64,000 bases of DNA from Paenibacillus agricola (lineage in GTDB: Bacteria; Bacillota; Bacilli; Paenibacillales; NBRC-103111). The translations under genes were made by a program, and so were the position numbers. Location: positions 124,001 through 188,000 of the forward strand of contig NZ_JAAOIW010000012.1 of the NCBI RefSeq assembly GCF_011440305.1, read 5' to 3'. The notes beneath the pieces are model-generated. The model was not told the DNA's origin and made no database searches. It worked only from the letters and a program-made list of their open reading frames with translations. This document shows, piece by piece, positions 49,737-58,407 of the stretch. Each line of letters opens with the position of its first letter. Within the stretch, counting starts at the first letter, position 1.

Positions 49737-51475
49737 TCGAGACAATTAAGTCGTACCTGGTATCGCTTGGATTTAGTGTGGACAAAGCATCCTACCAAGA
49801 AGTAACCAAGGTTATGGGCGCAGCTGGGCAGAGCGTTGCGAAGTTTGCCGGCAGCGCTGTGACCCAGTTCGCATTGGCTGGGTTAGCGGTGACCACTTTT
49901 TCCGTGACTGCTATTCTTGGGCTATCTAATTTCCTGGACAAGCTAGCTCAGGCAGATCTGGAAACGGAGAAGCTGGCTAGGCAGATGTGGCTCAGCAAAG
50001 ATGCCGCAGCCGCATACAGCAACACGCTTAAGGCGATGGGCGTTACGTTGCAAGACTTGTACCTGTCGCCGGAGCTGATGCGGAATTTCCAAGAGCTCAA
50101 CAAAGAAGCCCAGAACCTCAAGGCTCCAGCAGAGTTTTTCGACCAGATGAAAGAGATCCGTGCTATCCGGTTTGAATTTACGAAGCTGAAGCTAGAGGCC
50201 ACATACTCGCTGCAGTGGATCGGCTATTACTTGGTTAAATATCTGGAAAGCCCGATCAAGCAGGTCAAGCAAACGCTGCAGGAAGTCAACAGCGTCATCA
50301 TCAAAGAGATGCCGTCCTGGACGAAAGTGATTGCTCAGGTTATGAGCTGGTTTGCGAGGATGGGTATTGCTGCCTTCCGGGCGCTTAAGGATATCCTGCA
50401 GCTGTTCGGGGATTTAAGCAGCCAGATACCCCGCAACTTGAAGCTGATCGGTGCCGCTGTGACGGCGTTCGGGTTAATCTTGTCCACGGGGCCTGTAGGC
50501 ATATTCATCACCAGCTTGCTAGCCCTTATTCTGCTGTTGGATGATTTTTATACGTACATCGAAGGCGGCGATTCACAATTTGGACCGTTCTGGCAAAAGC
50601 TTCTTGATCTGTTTGAAGGGTTAAATGGATCTGGCTTTTTCGAGGAGTTTAAAAGGAGCGCCAAGGACGCGTTTGAATCTGTATCTAAAATCGTTGACGA
50701 CGCTAAGAAAAGTATCGAAGATTTCTGGAAGGCGCTCGAAGACAAGGGAGCCTTAGAGAACACGGAAAAAGCGTTCAAAAATACCTTTGAGATACTGAGT
50801 CTTTTATTCGAGGGCGGGGAAACTTGGGTTCAGGACTTTTTTAAGGAACTGGAGAAACAAGGTGTTCTAACAGACCTAAAAGAAAGTTTTGAGGATGTTA
50901 TTGTTTCGGTAGCCGATCTAGCTGAGGCGGTCACAGAGGCCATAGAAAAAACACTGGGTCTGAAGGAAACGGAAATAATCCTTGGGGGCATTGGGGATAT
51001 TCTGAAGCTTGTAATCATTGCCTCTTTAAAAACTATAAATGGTCTTTTAAAGTCCACAGCTGGATATCTAACCATAATCGCTAGTTTGATCCGGGGCGAC
51101 TTTTTAGATGGGGTGGAAAAGAGCGGCAGAGATGCGGAAGGAAGGCTAAATAGCAAACCCGCGCAAGGAATATTTGAAGGCATACTAAAAGATATACAGG
51201 GTTTGTTCTGGGGGGACTCGGATATCGCAGACAAGATTTCGCGGGCAATGGGTAATCTTTCTAAAGATTTGCAGAACAAGCCTCCGGGTGCAGCATCTTT
51301 CAGCGCTCCGAGCTACACGCTGCCAACGGTAAGTACCGTGAATAACAAAACCAATTCGATGATGCTCAATCCGACATATAACATCTATGGCTCTGAGCCT
51401 CAAGCAACCGCAACAGCTGTGCAAACCAAGACCAAACAGCTGCTTGGGCGGAACATGTCGGGGGTGGTGCGCTAA
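49733..51475 (+). CDS. Tape measure protein
   Basis: A 580-residue protein. An Ala-rich membrane-active segment at about 40-65 (QFALAGLAVTTFSVTAILGL), a second hydrophobic stretch near 240-270 (LILSTGPVGIFITSLLALIL) and long coiled-coil helices are visible. GGAGGGG precedes GTG 49733. By the usual 1.5 angstrom per residue rule the tail would be near 85 nm, short for a myovirus. Confidence 0.88.
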   Translation: MIETIKSYLVSLGFSVDKASYQEVTKVMGAAGQSVAKFAGSAVTQFALAGLAVTTFSVTAILGLSNFLDKLAQADLETEKLARQMWLSKDAAAAYSNTLKAMGVTLQDLYLSPELMRNFQELNKEAQNLKAPAEFFDQMKEIRAIRFEFTKLKLEATYSLQWIGYYLVKYLESPIKQVKQTLQEVNSVIIKEMPSWTKVIAQVMSWFARMGIAAFRALKDILQLFGDLSSQIPRNLKLIGAAVTAFGLILSTGPVGIFITSLLALILLLDDFYTYIEGGDSQFGPFWQKLLDLFEGLNGSGFFEEFKRSAKDAFESVSKIVDDAKKSIEDFWKALEDKGALENTEKAFKNTFEILSLLFEGGETWVQDFFKELEKQGVLTDLKESFEDVIVSVADLAEAVTEAIEKTLGLKETEIILGGIGDILKLVIIASLKTINGLLKSTAGYLTIIASLIRGDFLDGVEKSGRDAEGRLNSKPAQGIFEGILKDIQGLFWGDSDIADKISRAMGNLSKDLQNKPPGAASFSAPSYTLPTVSTVNNKTNSMMLNPTYNIYGSEPQATATAVQTKTKQLLGRNMSGVVR

Positions 51476-52059
51476 TGGCAGATTCACCTTTATTAGATTT
51501 AGATGCACCAGAGATTAAGGATCTCGTTTACACCAAGACGAATATCGGCGGCTGGTTCTTCGACGCATACCTGAAAATGGAGCACACCAGCCGGCTAACA
51601 ATCACGGACCATCCCGTGCAAACAGGTGCGGCAGTAAGTGACCACGCCTTCTTACAACCGCGTGAGCTCAGTATGGACGTGGCTATGTCGAATGTGCAGG
51701 AGAGCTTCGTCCCTGGCCAATTTAGCGGAGGGTATTCAAGATCGGTACAAGCCTTCAACGTGCTACGTGAGCTGCAGCAGTTAAGGGTACCGATCCAAGT
51801 CCACACGAGGTTGGGGCTGTACCCTAACATGTTAATCGAAGTCCTGTCGGCTCCTGACGATTACACCACACTGGACGGTCTGCATTGTACTGTAACCTTT
51901 AGGGAGATTATCGTGGCACAGGTGACAACGGTTAAGATCAGCGCAAGGCCGCTTGTAACGGATCACTCGAACCGCGGGGTCGTTGAACCTGCAGACCTCA
52001 ACCAGAGTGCGCTTAAGCAACTAGGTGGTTTTGCAAAAAGATATTTAGGAGGAAAATGA
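51475..52059 (+). CDS. DUF6046-like baseplate/tail protein
   Basis: A 194-residue protein starting one base inside the tape measure stop (TAATG). Stretches such as NVLRELQQLRVPIQVHTRLG and LYPNMLIEVLSAPDDYTTLD match the protein that follows the tape measure in this phage group. Confidence 0.75.
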   Translation: MADSPLLDLDAPEIKDLVYTKTNIGGWFFDAYLKMEHTSRLTITDHPVQTGAAVSDHAFLQPRELSMDVAMSNVQESFVPGQFSGGYSRSVQAFNVLRELQQLRVPIQVHTRLGLYPNMLIEVLSAPDDYTTLDGLHCTVTFREIIVAQVTTVKISARPLVTDHSNRGVVEPADLNQSALKQLGGFAKRYLGGK

Positions 52060-52060
52060 A

Positions 52061-52408
52061 TTGGCAAATAAAATTGTTCCCTTGGTTCCAGGAAGGAACC
52101 AGAGTTTTACCTGCACGCTGCCGATCGATTCAAAGAATGTTACCTTGGCATTTACATTTACCTATAACCGCATAGGCGAGTACTGGTTTATGTCCATCAC
52201 AGATAGCCGTTCGAATACGCTACTGCTTGACGCTGTGCCGCTCGTAACAGGCTTGTTTCCAGCCGAGGACTTATTGGGGCAATACACCTATCTGGGTATA
52301 GGTAGCGCCTCCATCGTGCCCGTGAGCTCTTTGTCTGAGGCGGATATACCCAACGAATGGAATCTAGGAACAGACTACGTTTTAGTGTGGGGTGATACGA
52401 TTGGCTAA
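52061..52408 (+). CDS. Baseplate plug-like protein (DUF6983-like)
   Basis: A 115-residue beta-rich protein (FTFTYNRIGEYWFMSITDSR). TTG 52061 is supported by AGGAGG 8 nt upstream. It precedes the hub gene, which begins within its 3' end. Confidence 0.75.
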   Translation: MANKIVPLVPGRNQSFTCTLPIDSKNVTLAFTFTYNRIGEYWFMSITDSRSNTLLLDAVPLVTGLFPAEDLLGQYTYLGIGSASIVPVSSLSEADIPNEWNLGTDYVLVWGDTIG

Positions 52409-53885
52409 CGAGAACGGGCAAAATTTAGCGAAAGCAGAGGCTCAGTATCAAGGTTGTGACCTTAATATTGTGTTGGCGACCGTGGAAGCAGAAACGAATT
52501 TTGTGAACAAAAATGGGGACCTCACCGATACAGGATACAACGCTCTCGGATATGGGCAGGTTTGGCCGAGGTGGCATATGGATGCGTTTCAGTACGCAGC
52601 CAATAGATTTAGGGTCGAACTACCGGAATCGTTAGAAGGCAAACGGGTGCTTGTGCTAGGGAACGACGCTTTTTCAATGGCTGTGGCAGTATTCGTAATC
52701 AAGAAAACCTGGAACGGCGCGGGCAAGGATTTCCGGAAGTTCTCAGAGTATTATGTCGGAGAAAGGATTCCCGATAGCGATTACCAGCGCCGATATAAGA
52801 TCTGGCTCAAGTACCAAGGCGACAACAAGACAGGAGCCTACAGCGGATCCAACGCTCCTAGTAAGACGCCTACGACAACGGTACCTAACCGACCGACTGC
52901 TGAAGGTACGCGAGTGCAGGAGCCAATTATACCCGAAACGAATTTCGGAGTGGTGGCGAATTCCCAAGCGCTTGGCGGTATCCTGTATGGCAGGCGGTAT
53001 CGGATTATTGTCAGCGGTCCAGATGGCACAGCGCTGGATGTTTCCCAGCTGCGCTGCACGTTTAGGATCCAGAAAACAGCCCTGCAGCCACCTAACTTTT
53101 GCGAAATCGTCCTGTACAACCTGGAGCCGAATACGGAGAATGCCATCATCAAAGAAGGCAACCGCATCATCGTAGAAGCCGGCTACGAGGGCGACCAGTA
53201 CGGCGTCATCTTCGATGGCGATATCATCCAGCCCATTAGGGATAAAGAGGACGCGGTTACCTATCGCCTTACACTGGTTTCGCTGGACGGCGACCGATTC
53301 ATGAACCAGGGCTTTGTTGGTTTCTCAGTTCTCAAAGGTCAATCCTCGCGAGCTCTTATTGAAAAAATCGCTAGCGAGGCAAAAGTACCAGTTCAGTTGG
53401 GCAGCATTTCAGATGGCTTTGACAAAACGGAGCTAAGCCGGGGTAAAGTGGTGTTCGGGTTAGCAAAGGATTATCTCAGGCAACTTGCACAAACGCAGGA
53501 CGCCACATTTTATATGGAGGACGGCAAGGTCAACATTGTGAAGGTTACGGATCCGCCAGTAGGCGAGATTATCGAATTGTCTCCTACATCTGGATTGATC
53601 GGGCAGCCGGTGCAAAATGACCAGGGCATTACGTTTAAATGCTTGCTTAACCCGAGGATCAAGATTTTTCAGTTTGTCCGGATCGATAACAGCCTGATCC
53701 GCGCCCAGACCTTCCAGACGGGGCAAATTATCCGCAACCTGGACGCGGAAGGCTTATACCGAGTTATCGGAATCACGTACACTGGCGATACGCGTGGAGA
53801 CGCGTGGGAGTGTGAATGCGAAACCGTTAGCCAAGCGGGAATCCTCCCAGGGATGGTATCAGCAGTTACGGCAAACCCGTGGTAA
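52392..53885 (+). CDS. Baseplate hub fused to N-terminal muramidase-like domain
   Basis: A 497-residue protein. Residues 10-140 look like a lytic transglycosylase (ATVEAETNFVNKNGDLTDTG with a candidate catalytic Glu, then YGQVWPRWH). A Pro/Thr linker at 150-180 leads to a gpD/gp44-like hub domain (EIVLYNLEPNTENAIIKEGN, RLTLVSLDGDRFMNQGFVGF). TTG 52401 after GGGGTG is an alternative start. It is the only lytic domain seen in the phage, and the last structural gene. Confidence 0.85.
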   Translation: MIRLANENGQNLAKAEAQYQGCDLNIVLATVEAETNFVNKNGDLTDTGYNALGYGQVWPRWHMDAFQYAANRFRVELPESLEGKRVLVLGNDAFSMAVAVFVIKKTWNGAGKDFRKFSEYYVGERIPDSDYQRRYKIWLKYQGDNKTGAYSGSNAPSKTPTTTVPNRPTAEGTRVQEPIIPETNFGVVANSQALGGILYGRRYRIIVSGPDGTALDVSQLRCTFRIQKTALQPPNFCEIVLYNLEPNTENAIIKEGNRIIVEAGYEGDQYGVIFDGDIIQPIRDKEDAVTYRLTLVSLDGDRFMNQGFVGFSVLKGQSSRALIEKIASEAKVPVQLGSISDGFDKTELSRGKVVFGLAKDYLRQLAQTQDATFYMEDGKVNIVKVTDPPVGEIIELSPTSGLIGQPVQNDQGITFKCLLNPRIKIFQFVRIDNSLIRAQTFQTGQIIRNLDAEGLYRVIGITYTGDTRGDAWECECETVSQAGILPGMVSAVTANPW

Positions 53886-54125
53886 AAGGTAACCGGACAA
53901 GCTTTTTACAAAACCAACTCAATTCCGGAACAGTGAGCGATGCGAGCCGAATAAGCACGAGACGACGGACGTAAAGGTACGCGTACAAAATAGAAAAGGT
54001 ATGCGTACAAAACGTTAAGATGCTGAACCTTATAGGTACTAATGGAATTCCCCCGGATTCTCTGCCGGGGGCATACGAATAGATACTGCAAAATCCTTGG
54101 TGCTTGAGAATTTGAATCTGCCAGC

Positions 54126-54228
54126 TATGTCAAAAAGTACACTTTTTGAAATGCCAAAAAACTGCGCCCTTTAATATGTCAAAAAGTTATATTTATATAT
54201 TTGAAATATTTCAAAAGTATGATATACT
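54126..54228 (+). promoter_or_regulatory. Candidate res site and promoter of the resolvase
   Basis: TATGTCAAAAAGT occurs at 54126 and 54175. The first copy forms a perfect dyad TCAAAAAGTacACTTTTTGA (54130-54149) and a third dyad TTGAAATATTTCAA lies at 54201-54214. TTGAAA and TATACT (54223-54228) are 16 bp apart. Three dyads upstream of a serine resolvase match the layout of res sites. The rest of 53886-54125 holds only a hairpin CCCCCGG/CCGGGGG near 54049-54071. Confidence 0.55.
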
Positions 54229-54267
54229 TAATGACATATTATAGTTTATCGGAAGCGGGTGCGCAGT

Positions 54268-54867
54268 ATGAAAGTAGGTTATGTTCGAGTGTCGTCTAAA
54301 GATCAAAATACGGAACGGCAGCTTAAGAAGATGCATGCGCTCGGTATTGACGAACGGTACATTTTCACCGACAAGCAGAGCGGTAAGGATTTCGACCGCC
54401 CTAAGTACCAGGCAATGAAGTTGCTTCTTCGTGAGGGCGATGTTATTTACCTGGATGCACTCGACCGGCTTGGCCGTGATTACGACGGCATCATACGTGA
54501 ATGGAAGGAGATCACCCGGGATCTCGGGGCTGACATCGTTGTGCTAGAGAACGAATCGCTGTTCGATAGCCGTAAGTTTAAATCGATGGGAGACCTGGGG
54601 AAGCTGCTCGAGGATCAGTTCCTCAGCATGCTCTCGTATGTGGCTGAGCAGGAACGCAAAAAGACCAAACAACGCCAGGCAGAGGGCATCGAAGTCGCTC
54701 TGGGTAACGGTGTACGGTTTGGTAGACCGAAGCAGGAGGTTACAGGAGACTTCAAGGCCACCTATAGAGAATGGAAAGCAGGTAATCTTACTGCTGTAGC
54801 TGCCATGGATCGCTTGGGCATGAAACCAAATACGTTTTACCGCAGGGTGAAAGAGCTAGAGGCTTAG
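54268..54867 (+). CDS. Serine recombinase (resolvase/invertase family)
   Basis: A 199-residue small serine recombinase. The catalytic domain opens VGYVRVSSKDQNTERQLKKM with the nucleophile Ser, and continues with LDALDRLGRDYDGIIREWKE. A C-terminal Hin-like helix-turn-helix is seen (GNLTAVAAMDRLGMKPNTFY). It directly follows the truncated tail module. It could resolve dimers or invert DNA. Confidence 0.92.
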   Translation: MKVGYVRVSSKDQNTERQLKKMHALGIDERYIFTDKQSGKDFDRPKYQAMKLLLREGDVIYLDALDRLGRDYDGIIREWKEITRDLGADIVVLENESLFDSRKFKSMGDLGKLLEDQFLSMLSYVAEQERKKTKQRQAEGIEVALGNGVRFGRPKQEVTGDFKATYREWKAGNLTAVAAMDRLGMKPNTFYRRVKELEA

Positions 54868-54887
54868 GCTTCGAGCTCTTTTTATTT
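54850..54887 (+). terminator. Terminator of the resolvase gene
   Basis: AAAGAGCT (54850-54857) pairs with AGCTCTTT (54874-54881), followed by TTATTTTAT; the left arm lies in the gene's last codons. Confidence 0.75.
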
Positions 54888-55012
54888 TATCCGACGACGT
54901 ATACAGACCCGCCTGTCGAATCGATACAAAATTTTGTAGACCAATGTAGCATTATCTGGATATAATGGGGCAAGAGGAAAATAATTCTATTTATCAGGGG
55001 AGTTGTACTATA

Positions 55013-55804
55013 TTGGGTTTTTTAAGAGTACTTGGTTGGCTGTTCGTCCCTTATATTATGGTCTTTGTCCGGTGGAAAAATCTTGGATCTGCTGCAAGAG
55101 TTTTCGGAATCATCTGGGCTGTGGTTGCTGGGTTATCTGTTATCGGAAATATCACTAAGGATGAGGCTCCAACAGAAGCAACTACTTCTGCAGCAGTCGA
55201 GCAAGCGAAAGTAACTACAGCCTCAACTGCCCCAACTGCCTTAGATAAAGAAGCGAAGGCAAAGGCAGATGCTGAATCGAAGGCTCAAAAGGAAGCAGAC
55301 GCTAAGGCTAAAAAAGAAGCAGATGAAACAGCGAAGGCTGAAGCTGCTGCAAAAGCAAAAGCGGATGCTGAGGAAAAAGCCCCTCACCTTGGAGAATCGA
55401 TAACGATCGGCAGTTTAGGCGTTGGCGTTGCTAAGGATATAAAAGTATCTCAAACCGTTGGAAGTCAGTACTTAAATCAAAAAGCGCAAGGTACATATTG
55501 GATATTTGGTATCTCCATTAAAAACGGCGATAAAGCAGCTCGTATGATTGATACGTCAATGTTCCAATTGGTTTCGAGCGACGGAACCAAATACGAGGCG
55601 GACTCGACCGCTAACTTGTATGCAAACGATGCTGGAAAATTCATGTTTCAGAATATTAATCCAGGGATTCAAACAAACGGATTTGTTGTATTCGATATGC
55701 CGCCAGACGCAAAAGATAAGATGGCAGATTTTAAACTAAAAGTAGACAGTGGTGTAGGTTTTAAAGCAGGGGCCAGCGCAGATTTCATTCTTAAATCTCG
55801 TTAG
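55013..55804 (+). CDS. DUF4352-like membrane-anchored protein
   Basis: About 263 residues from TTG 55013. One or two N-terminal hydrophobic helices (VLGWLFVPYIMVFV, FGIIWAVVAGLSVIG), then an Ala/Lys/Glu-rich helical linker (about residues 65-120) and a beta-sandwich C-terminal domain typical of DUF4352 (WIFGISIKNGDKAARMIDTS). TTG is preferred because a TATAAT covers the ATG at 54965 and GGGGAG precedes TTG. It is likely anchored in the membrane with the sandwich outside. Confidence 0.75.
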   Translation: MGFLRVLGWLFVPYIMVFVRWKNLGSAARVFGIIWAVVAGLSVIGNITKDEAPTEATTSAAVEQAKVTTASTAPTALDKEAKAKADAESKAQKEADAKAKKEADETAKAEAAAKAKADAEEKAPHLGESITIGSLGVGVAKDIKVSQTVGSQYLNQKAQGTYWIFGISIKNGDKAARMIDTSMFQLVSSDGTKYEADSTANLYANDAGKFMFQNINPGIQTNGFVVFDMPPDAKDKMADFKLKVDSGVGFKAGASADFILKSR

Positions 55805-55843
55805 TGATCTCGGTCATCCCGCTGCGCCCATAAGGATATAGCC

Positions 55844-55875
55844 GGCTGCCCATTTATTGAGCAGTCTTTTTTATG
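55844..55875 (+). terminator. Rho-independent terminator
   Basis: GGCTGCCC atttatt GAGCAGTC with one mismatch, followed by TTTTTTAT, downstream of the DUF4352-like gene. Confidence 0.75.
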
Positions 55876-55906
55876 CGTAGAAAGCAGATCATCCGAACCC
55901 GGTTCG

Positions 55907-56176
55907 TCAGTATCTACTTTGTTCACTAAGCCACTCTTCTAGAAAGGATCGCGTTGCACGAGCAGAAAAGTACCATTTCCCCCCTACTTTACGTTTTATG
56001 AACCTAGGGTCAAAAAAGAAAGTATCCTGGATCGTGTTCCAACTCATACAGGTCCGTTTCCTCAATTCTTTCGAATCCCAAAAGACGAGTTCGGTATCGA
56101 AATCTTTTAGGAGCTCGTCTATTTTTTGTATGCACATTTTACGTACTTCAGCTTCATCTACTTGGATTGATATCAT
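55907..56176 (-). CDS. DUF771 phage protein
   Basis: An 89-residue protein: TELVFWDSKELRKRTCMSWN, then RFIKRKVGGKWYFSARATRS matches DUF771, a small helix-turn-helix-like family of Firmicute prophages. ATG 56176 has AAGGTGG about 10 nt upstream; the longer frame from 56275 has an unlikely N-terminus. Confidence 0.8.
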   Translation of the reverse strand: MISIQVDEAEVRKMCIQKIDELLKDFDTELVFWDSKELRKRTCMSWNTIQDTFFFDPRFIKRKVGGKWYFSARATRSFLEEWLSEQSRY

Positions 56177-56317
56177 AAAGGGACACCCACCTTCTTTATT
56201 TTTTCTAATGCCACCATAAGTTTTTAATTGGGCAATCGCTAGCATTTTTAACTGCGCATAGAGAAGGAATATCATATCCGTTCGTCGAATCGTTTACTGT
56301 AGCGAGGTGATGACGAT

Positions 56318-56941
56318 ATGGGTAACGATTTTCAAACATTCGAAAAGGCACTCACATCAAAGGATATAGCAGCTATGATCGGCATAGCAGAGTCCACAGT
56401 AAGAAAGTATGCTGCGGCGTTAGAAGAAGCTGGCTATCCGTTTACAAAAGACGGAACCGGGGAGAAAGCTGCACGCATATTTACAGAGCCAGACGCTATG
56501 GTCATGAGGCATCTAAAGGAGCTTCGGGAGAAAACGAACATACCAGTAGAGCAAGCGGCTCAACTCATATCAAGCAAGCATCCAAAAGGCATGACACAGG
56601 CCGCGGCGTTTAATGCTACGGCGTTAAAGCCCAACTATGATACGGTCATTAACGCCATTAATGAACGACACGAAGAACGCTATACCTCATTGGAGTCTAA
56701 GATGGATTCATTAATGGAGTTAAATAAGGCTTTGCTTGAGCGATTGGATAAACGGGATGCGGTGATCCAGGAGCTGGCGGAGACTTTGAACACACAGAAG
56801 GCGATTGCAGCTGCAGACGAGGATCGCCTGGAGGAACGGGACCGGAAAAGGGACGAGCAGGTAACACAGATACTGCAGGAGATCCGAGAAGCGAAGCAGC
56901 TGGCAGGGAAATCGGTATGGTCGCGGATCTTCGGAAAATAA
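56318..56941 (+). CDS. DUF3967 / MerR-like plasmid-type protein
   Basis: A 207-residue protein. A MerR-like helix-turn-helix is at residues 12-60 (LTSKDIAAMIGIAESTVRKY). A long coiled coil (about 115-200) ends in a DUF3967-like tail (REAKQLAGKSVWSRIFGK). Such proteins are common on Bacillus plasmids. AGCGAGGTGATG precedes the ATG. Confidence 0.82.
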   Translation: MGNDFQTFEKALTSKDIAAMIGIAESTVRKYAAALEEAGYPFTKDGTGEKAARIFTEPDAMVMRHLKELREKTNIPVEQAAQLISSKHPKGMTQAAAFNATALKPNYDTVINAINERHEERYTSLESKMDSLMELNKALLERLDKRDAVIQELAETLNTQKAIAAADEDRLEERDRKRDEQVTQILQEIREAKQLAGKSVWSRIFGK

Positions 56942-56957
56942 AAGGAGTGCTTACGAA

Positions 56958-57230
56958 ATGAATACGTGTGGTTTTTGCGAGAAAGATATTAATAGCAGTG
57001 ACACAATAATGATTATTGAGGACATTGAGTATCATGATGAATGCTATACTTCACATTTTTGTCATTACGGAAACCACTTTAAAGATACTGATGTGCGTTT
57101 TATAGATTGCGGTGATAAGGGAGACGTTTGCTCAACATGCGTCGGAGACAGTGATTCCTTCGGAACACCAGATCATATAAGAGAAGATGAAGACTTTTGG
57201 GATGCATACGATCCAGACGATAATAATTAA
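56958..57230 (+). CDS. Cysteine-rich acidic protein
   Basis: A 90-residue protein with CGFCEKDI, HDECYTSHFCHYGNHF and CSTCVGD, giving eight metal-binding candidates in a LIM-like spacing. AAAAGGAG precedes it. It follows the DUF3967 gene and ends at a hairpin (57233-57267, imperfect, followed by TTTTCTTT). Confidence 0.7.
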   Translation: MNTCGFCEKDINSSDTIMIIEDIEYHDECYTSHFCHYGNHFKDTDVRFIDCGDKGDVCSTCVGDSDSFGTPDHIREDEDFWDAYDPDDNN

Positions 57231-57290
57231 ATAGAAGCGCTCAGCCACGTGCTTGGGCGTTTTCTTTATGTCATAAATGATTAATGGGAT

Positions 57291-57428
57291 TGTGTATAAC
57301 TGCGTTCCGCTCTGCGAAAGTAGCAAATTCTGTGGATAAATCTCTAAAACTATTAAACTATTCCACAACTAAGAAAATTGTGGTAGGATTAATTCAGGTA
57401 GAGTTAATTTTTAGTAAAGTTATGCACA
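57291..57428. other. DnaA-box cluster, candidate plasmid-type origin
   Basis: TGTGTATAA (57291-57299), TGTGGATAA (57331-57339, the exact complement of consensus TTATCCACA) and TTATGCACA (57420-57428) lie within 138 bp, the first two exactly 40 bp apart, in A/T-rich DNA with a CCACAA...TTGTGG dyad (57363-57383). No gene is convincing in 57231-57600. Confidence 0.45.
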
Positions 57429-57602
57429 AAAAAATAAAGCCATTGTTTCGGCGGCTCGGGATCCCCATCCCTTAGCTGCTCCATCCGTACTGACATACGG
57501 TGAAACAGGACGCACTCGCAATGACTTATTTAATCTCATTATACCCGTTTTGTAGGTAATTTATCAAGCGGTAGATAATGTCGGATTTAATATAATCGGA
57601 GA

Positions 57603-57645
57603 AGAGGCCCTGATTTCCCACATGCGGATGTCAGGGCCTCTTTCT
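57603..57645 (+). terminator. Strong hairpin upstream of the structured RNA region
   Basis: AGAGGCCCTGA (57603-57613) pairs with TCAGGGCCTCT (57631-57641), followed by TTCTAT. It may end an upstream transcript or be a 5' domain of the region that follows. A TATAAT lies at 57591. Confidence 0.7.
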
Positions 57646-57700
57646 ATACATAACGATCGACTCCACCAAGCTTACATAATAATCGATCAACTTCATACCA

Positions 57701-58138
57701 GGCACACGGAACCATTTTAAAAAATGGAGACCGTGGGGCTTACTTTCCTATCGCCTTTTTAGGGGTAGGAAGGTTTGCGGGCCGACGTGGTGAGCAGCAG
57801 CGACACGTAAAACAGGCAATGGCGAGTTGGGGCCGACGCGGTAAACCCAACGTGCACTCATCTAAGGCGTATCCATGCTCACGCCGAGTGTGACTAGGGG
57901 AGGACGCCCATTAACGGTCTGGAAGGTAGCTGAGCCGCGTAAGCGGGGAGGCGGCGGGTATATATGGCTTACGGGATCAGCTTCGTAAGTAAAAAACCGC
58001 CGGCAGTGTAGGAGCTGCGTATCGAGCATGGGTATACGGGAACCTCGTCCTGCCTTAAACGGCGAGCACCAACGTTATGATACCCCGATTTTGTGCTCAC
58101 TTTTCTTTCATGTGGGCACAAGGTCGGGTCTCTGTGCC
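57701..58138 (+). ncRNA. Candidate large structured RNA 1
   Basis: About 440 nt without a credible reading frame but full of nested helices. The ends pair (GGCACA 57701-57706 with TGTGCC 58133-58138). Inside are CACGG..CCATTTT/AAAATGG..CCGTG (57714-57735), TTGGG/CCCAA (57827-57849), CACTC[GGCGT/ACGCC]GAGTG (57855-57890), a CCGC-GTAA-GCGG GNRA hairpin (57935-57946), CGGCGG[CTTACG/CGTAAG]CCGCCG (57952-58001) and CCCGA..TTGTGC/GCACAA..TCGGG (58083-58128). Size and mobile context recall ROOL/GOLLD-type ornate RNAs; the class is not identified. Strand is assumed. Confidence 0.5.
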
Positions 58139-58407
58139 GTTTCCTGAGCCAAGCCATGCCAGCGTGCCGTTTTAACCCCTTAAAGTCAAGTTCTTTATAA
58201 GAAAGAAAATAAGTTAATAATATGAAATATTTGTACTATTAAAGGTGTGAAGTGAAGCCCCAGCGGGAGCTGCCGATTGGGAGTGTGCTACAGGATGTTT
58301 CAACACGGATTTTTGTTTTGAATAAAGCACCTAGTATCAAGTGTGCAGAGTCAGTCGCATGTGGTATTATTGAATAAAGGTACTTTTATCAAATAGGGGT
58401 GTTGGGC

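Noticed and set aside
49554-49745. 63-residue leftward frame over the chaperone extension
   Set aside because: Explained by the -1 frameshift product on the plus strand.
57284-57475. 63-residue frame in the DnaA-box region
   Set aside because: No ribosome binding site, and the composition is A/T-driven.
57701-58138. Group II or group I intron
   Set aside because: No intron-encoded reverse transcriptase or endonuclease, no clear domain V hairpin, and no split flanking gene.
57969-58157. 62-residue leftward frame in RNA candidate 1
   Set aside because: No ribosome binding site; pairing of the DNA arms explains the long open stretch better.
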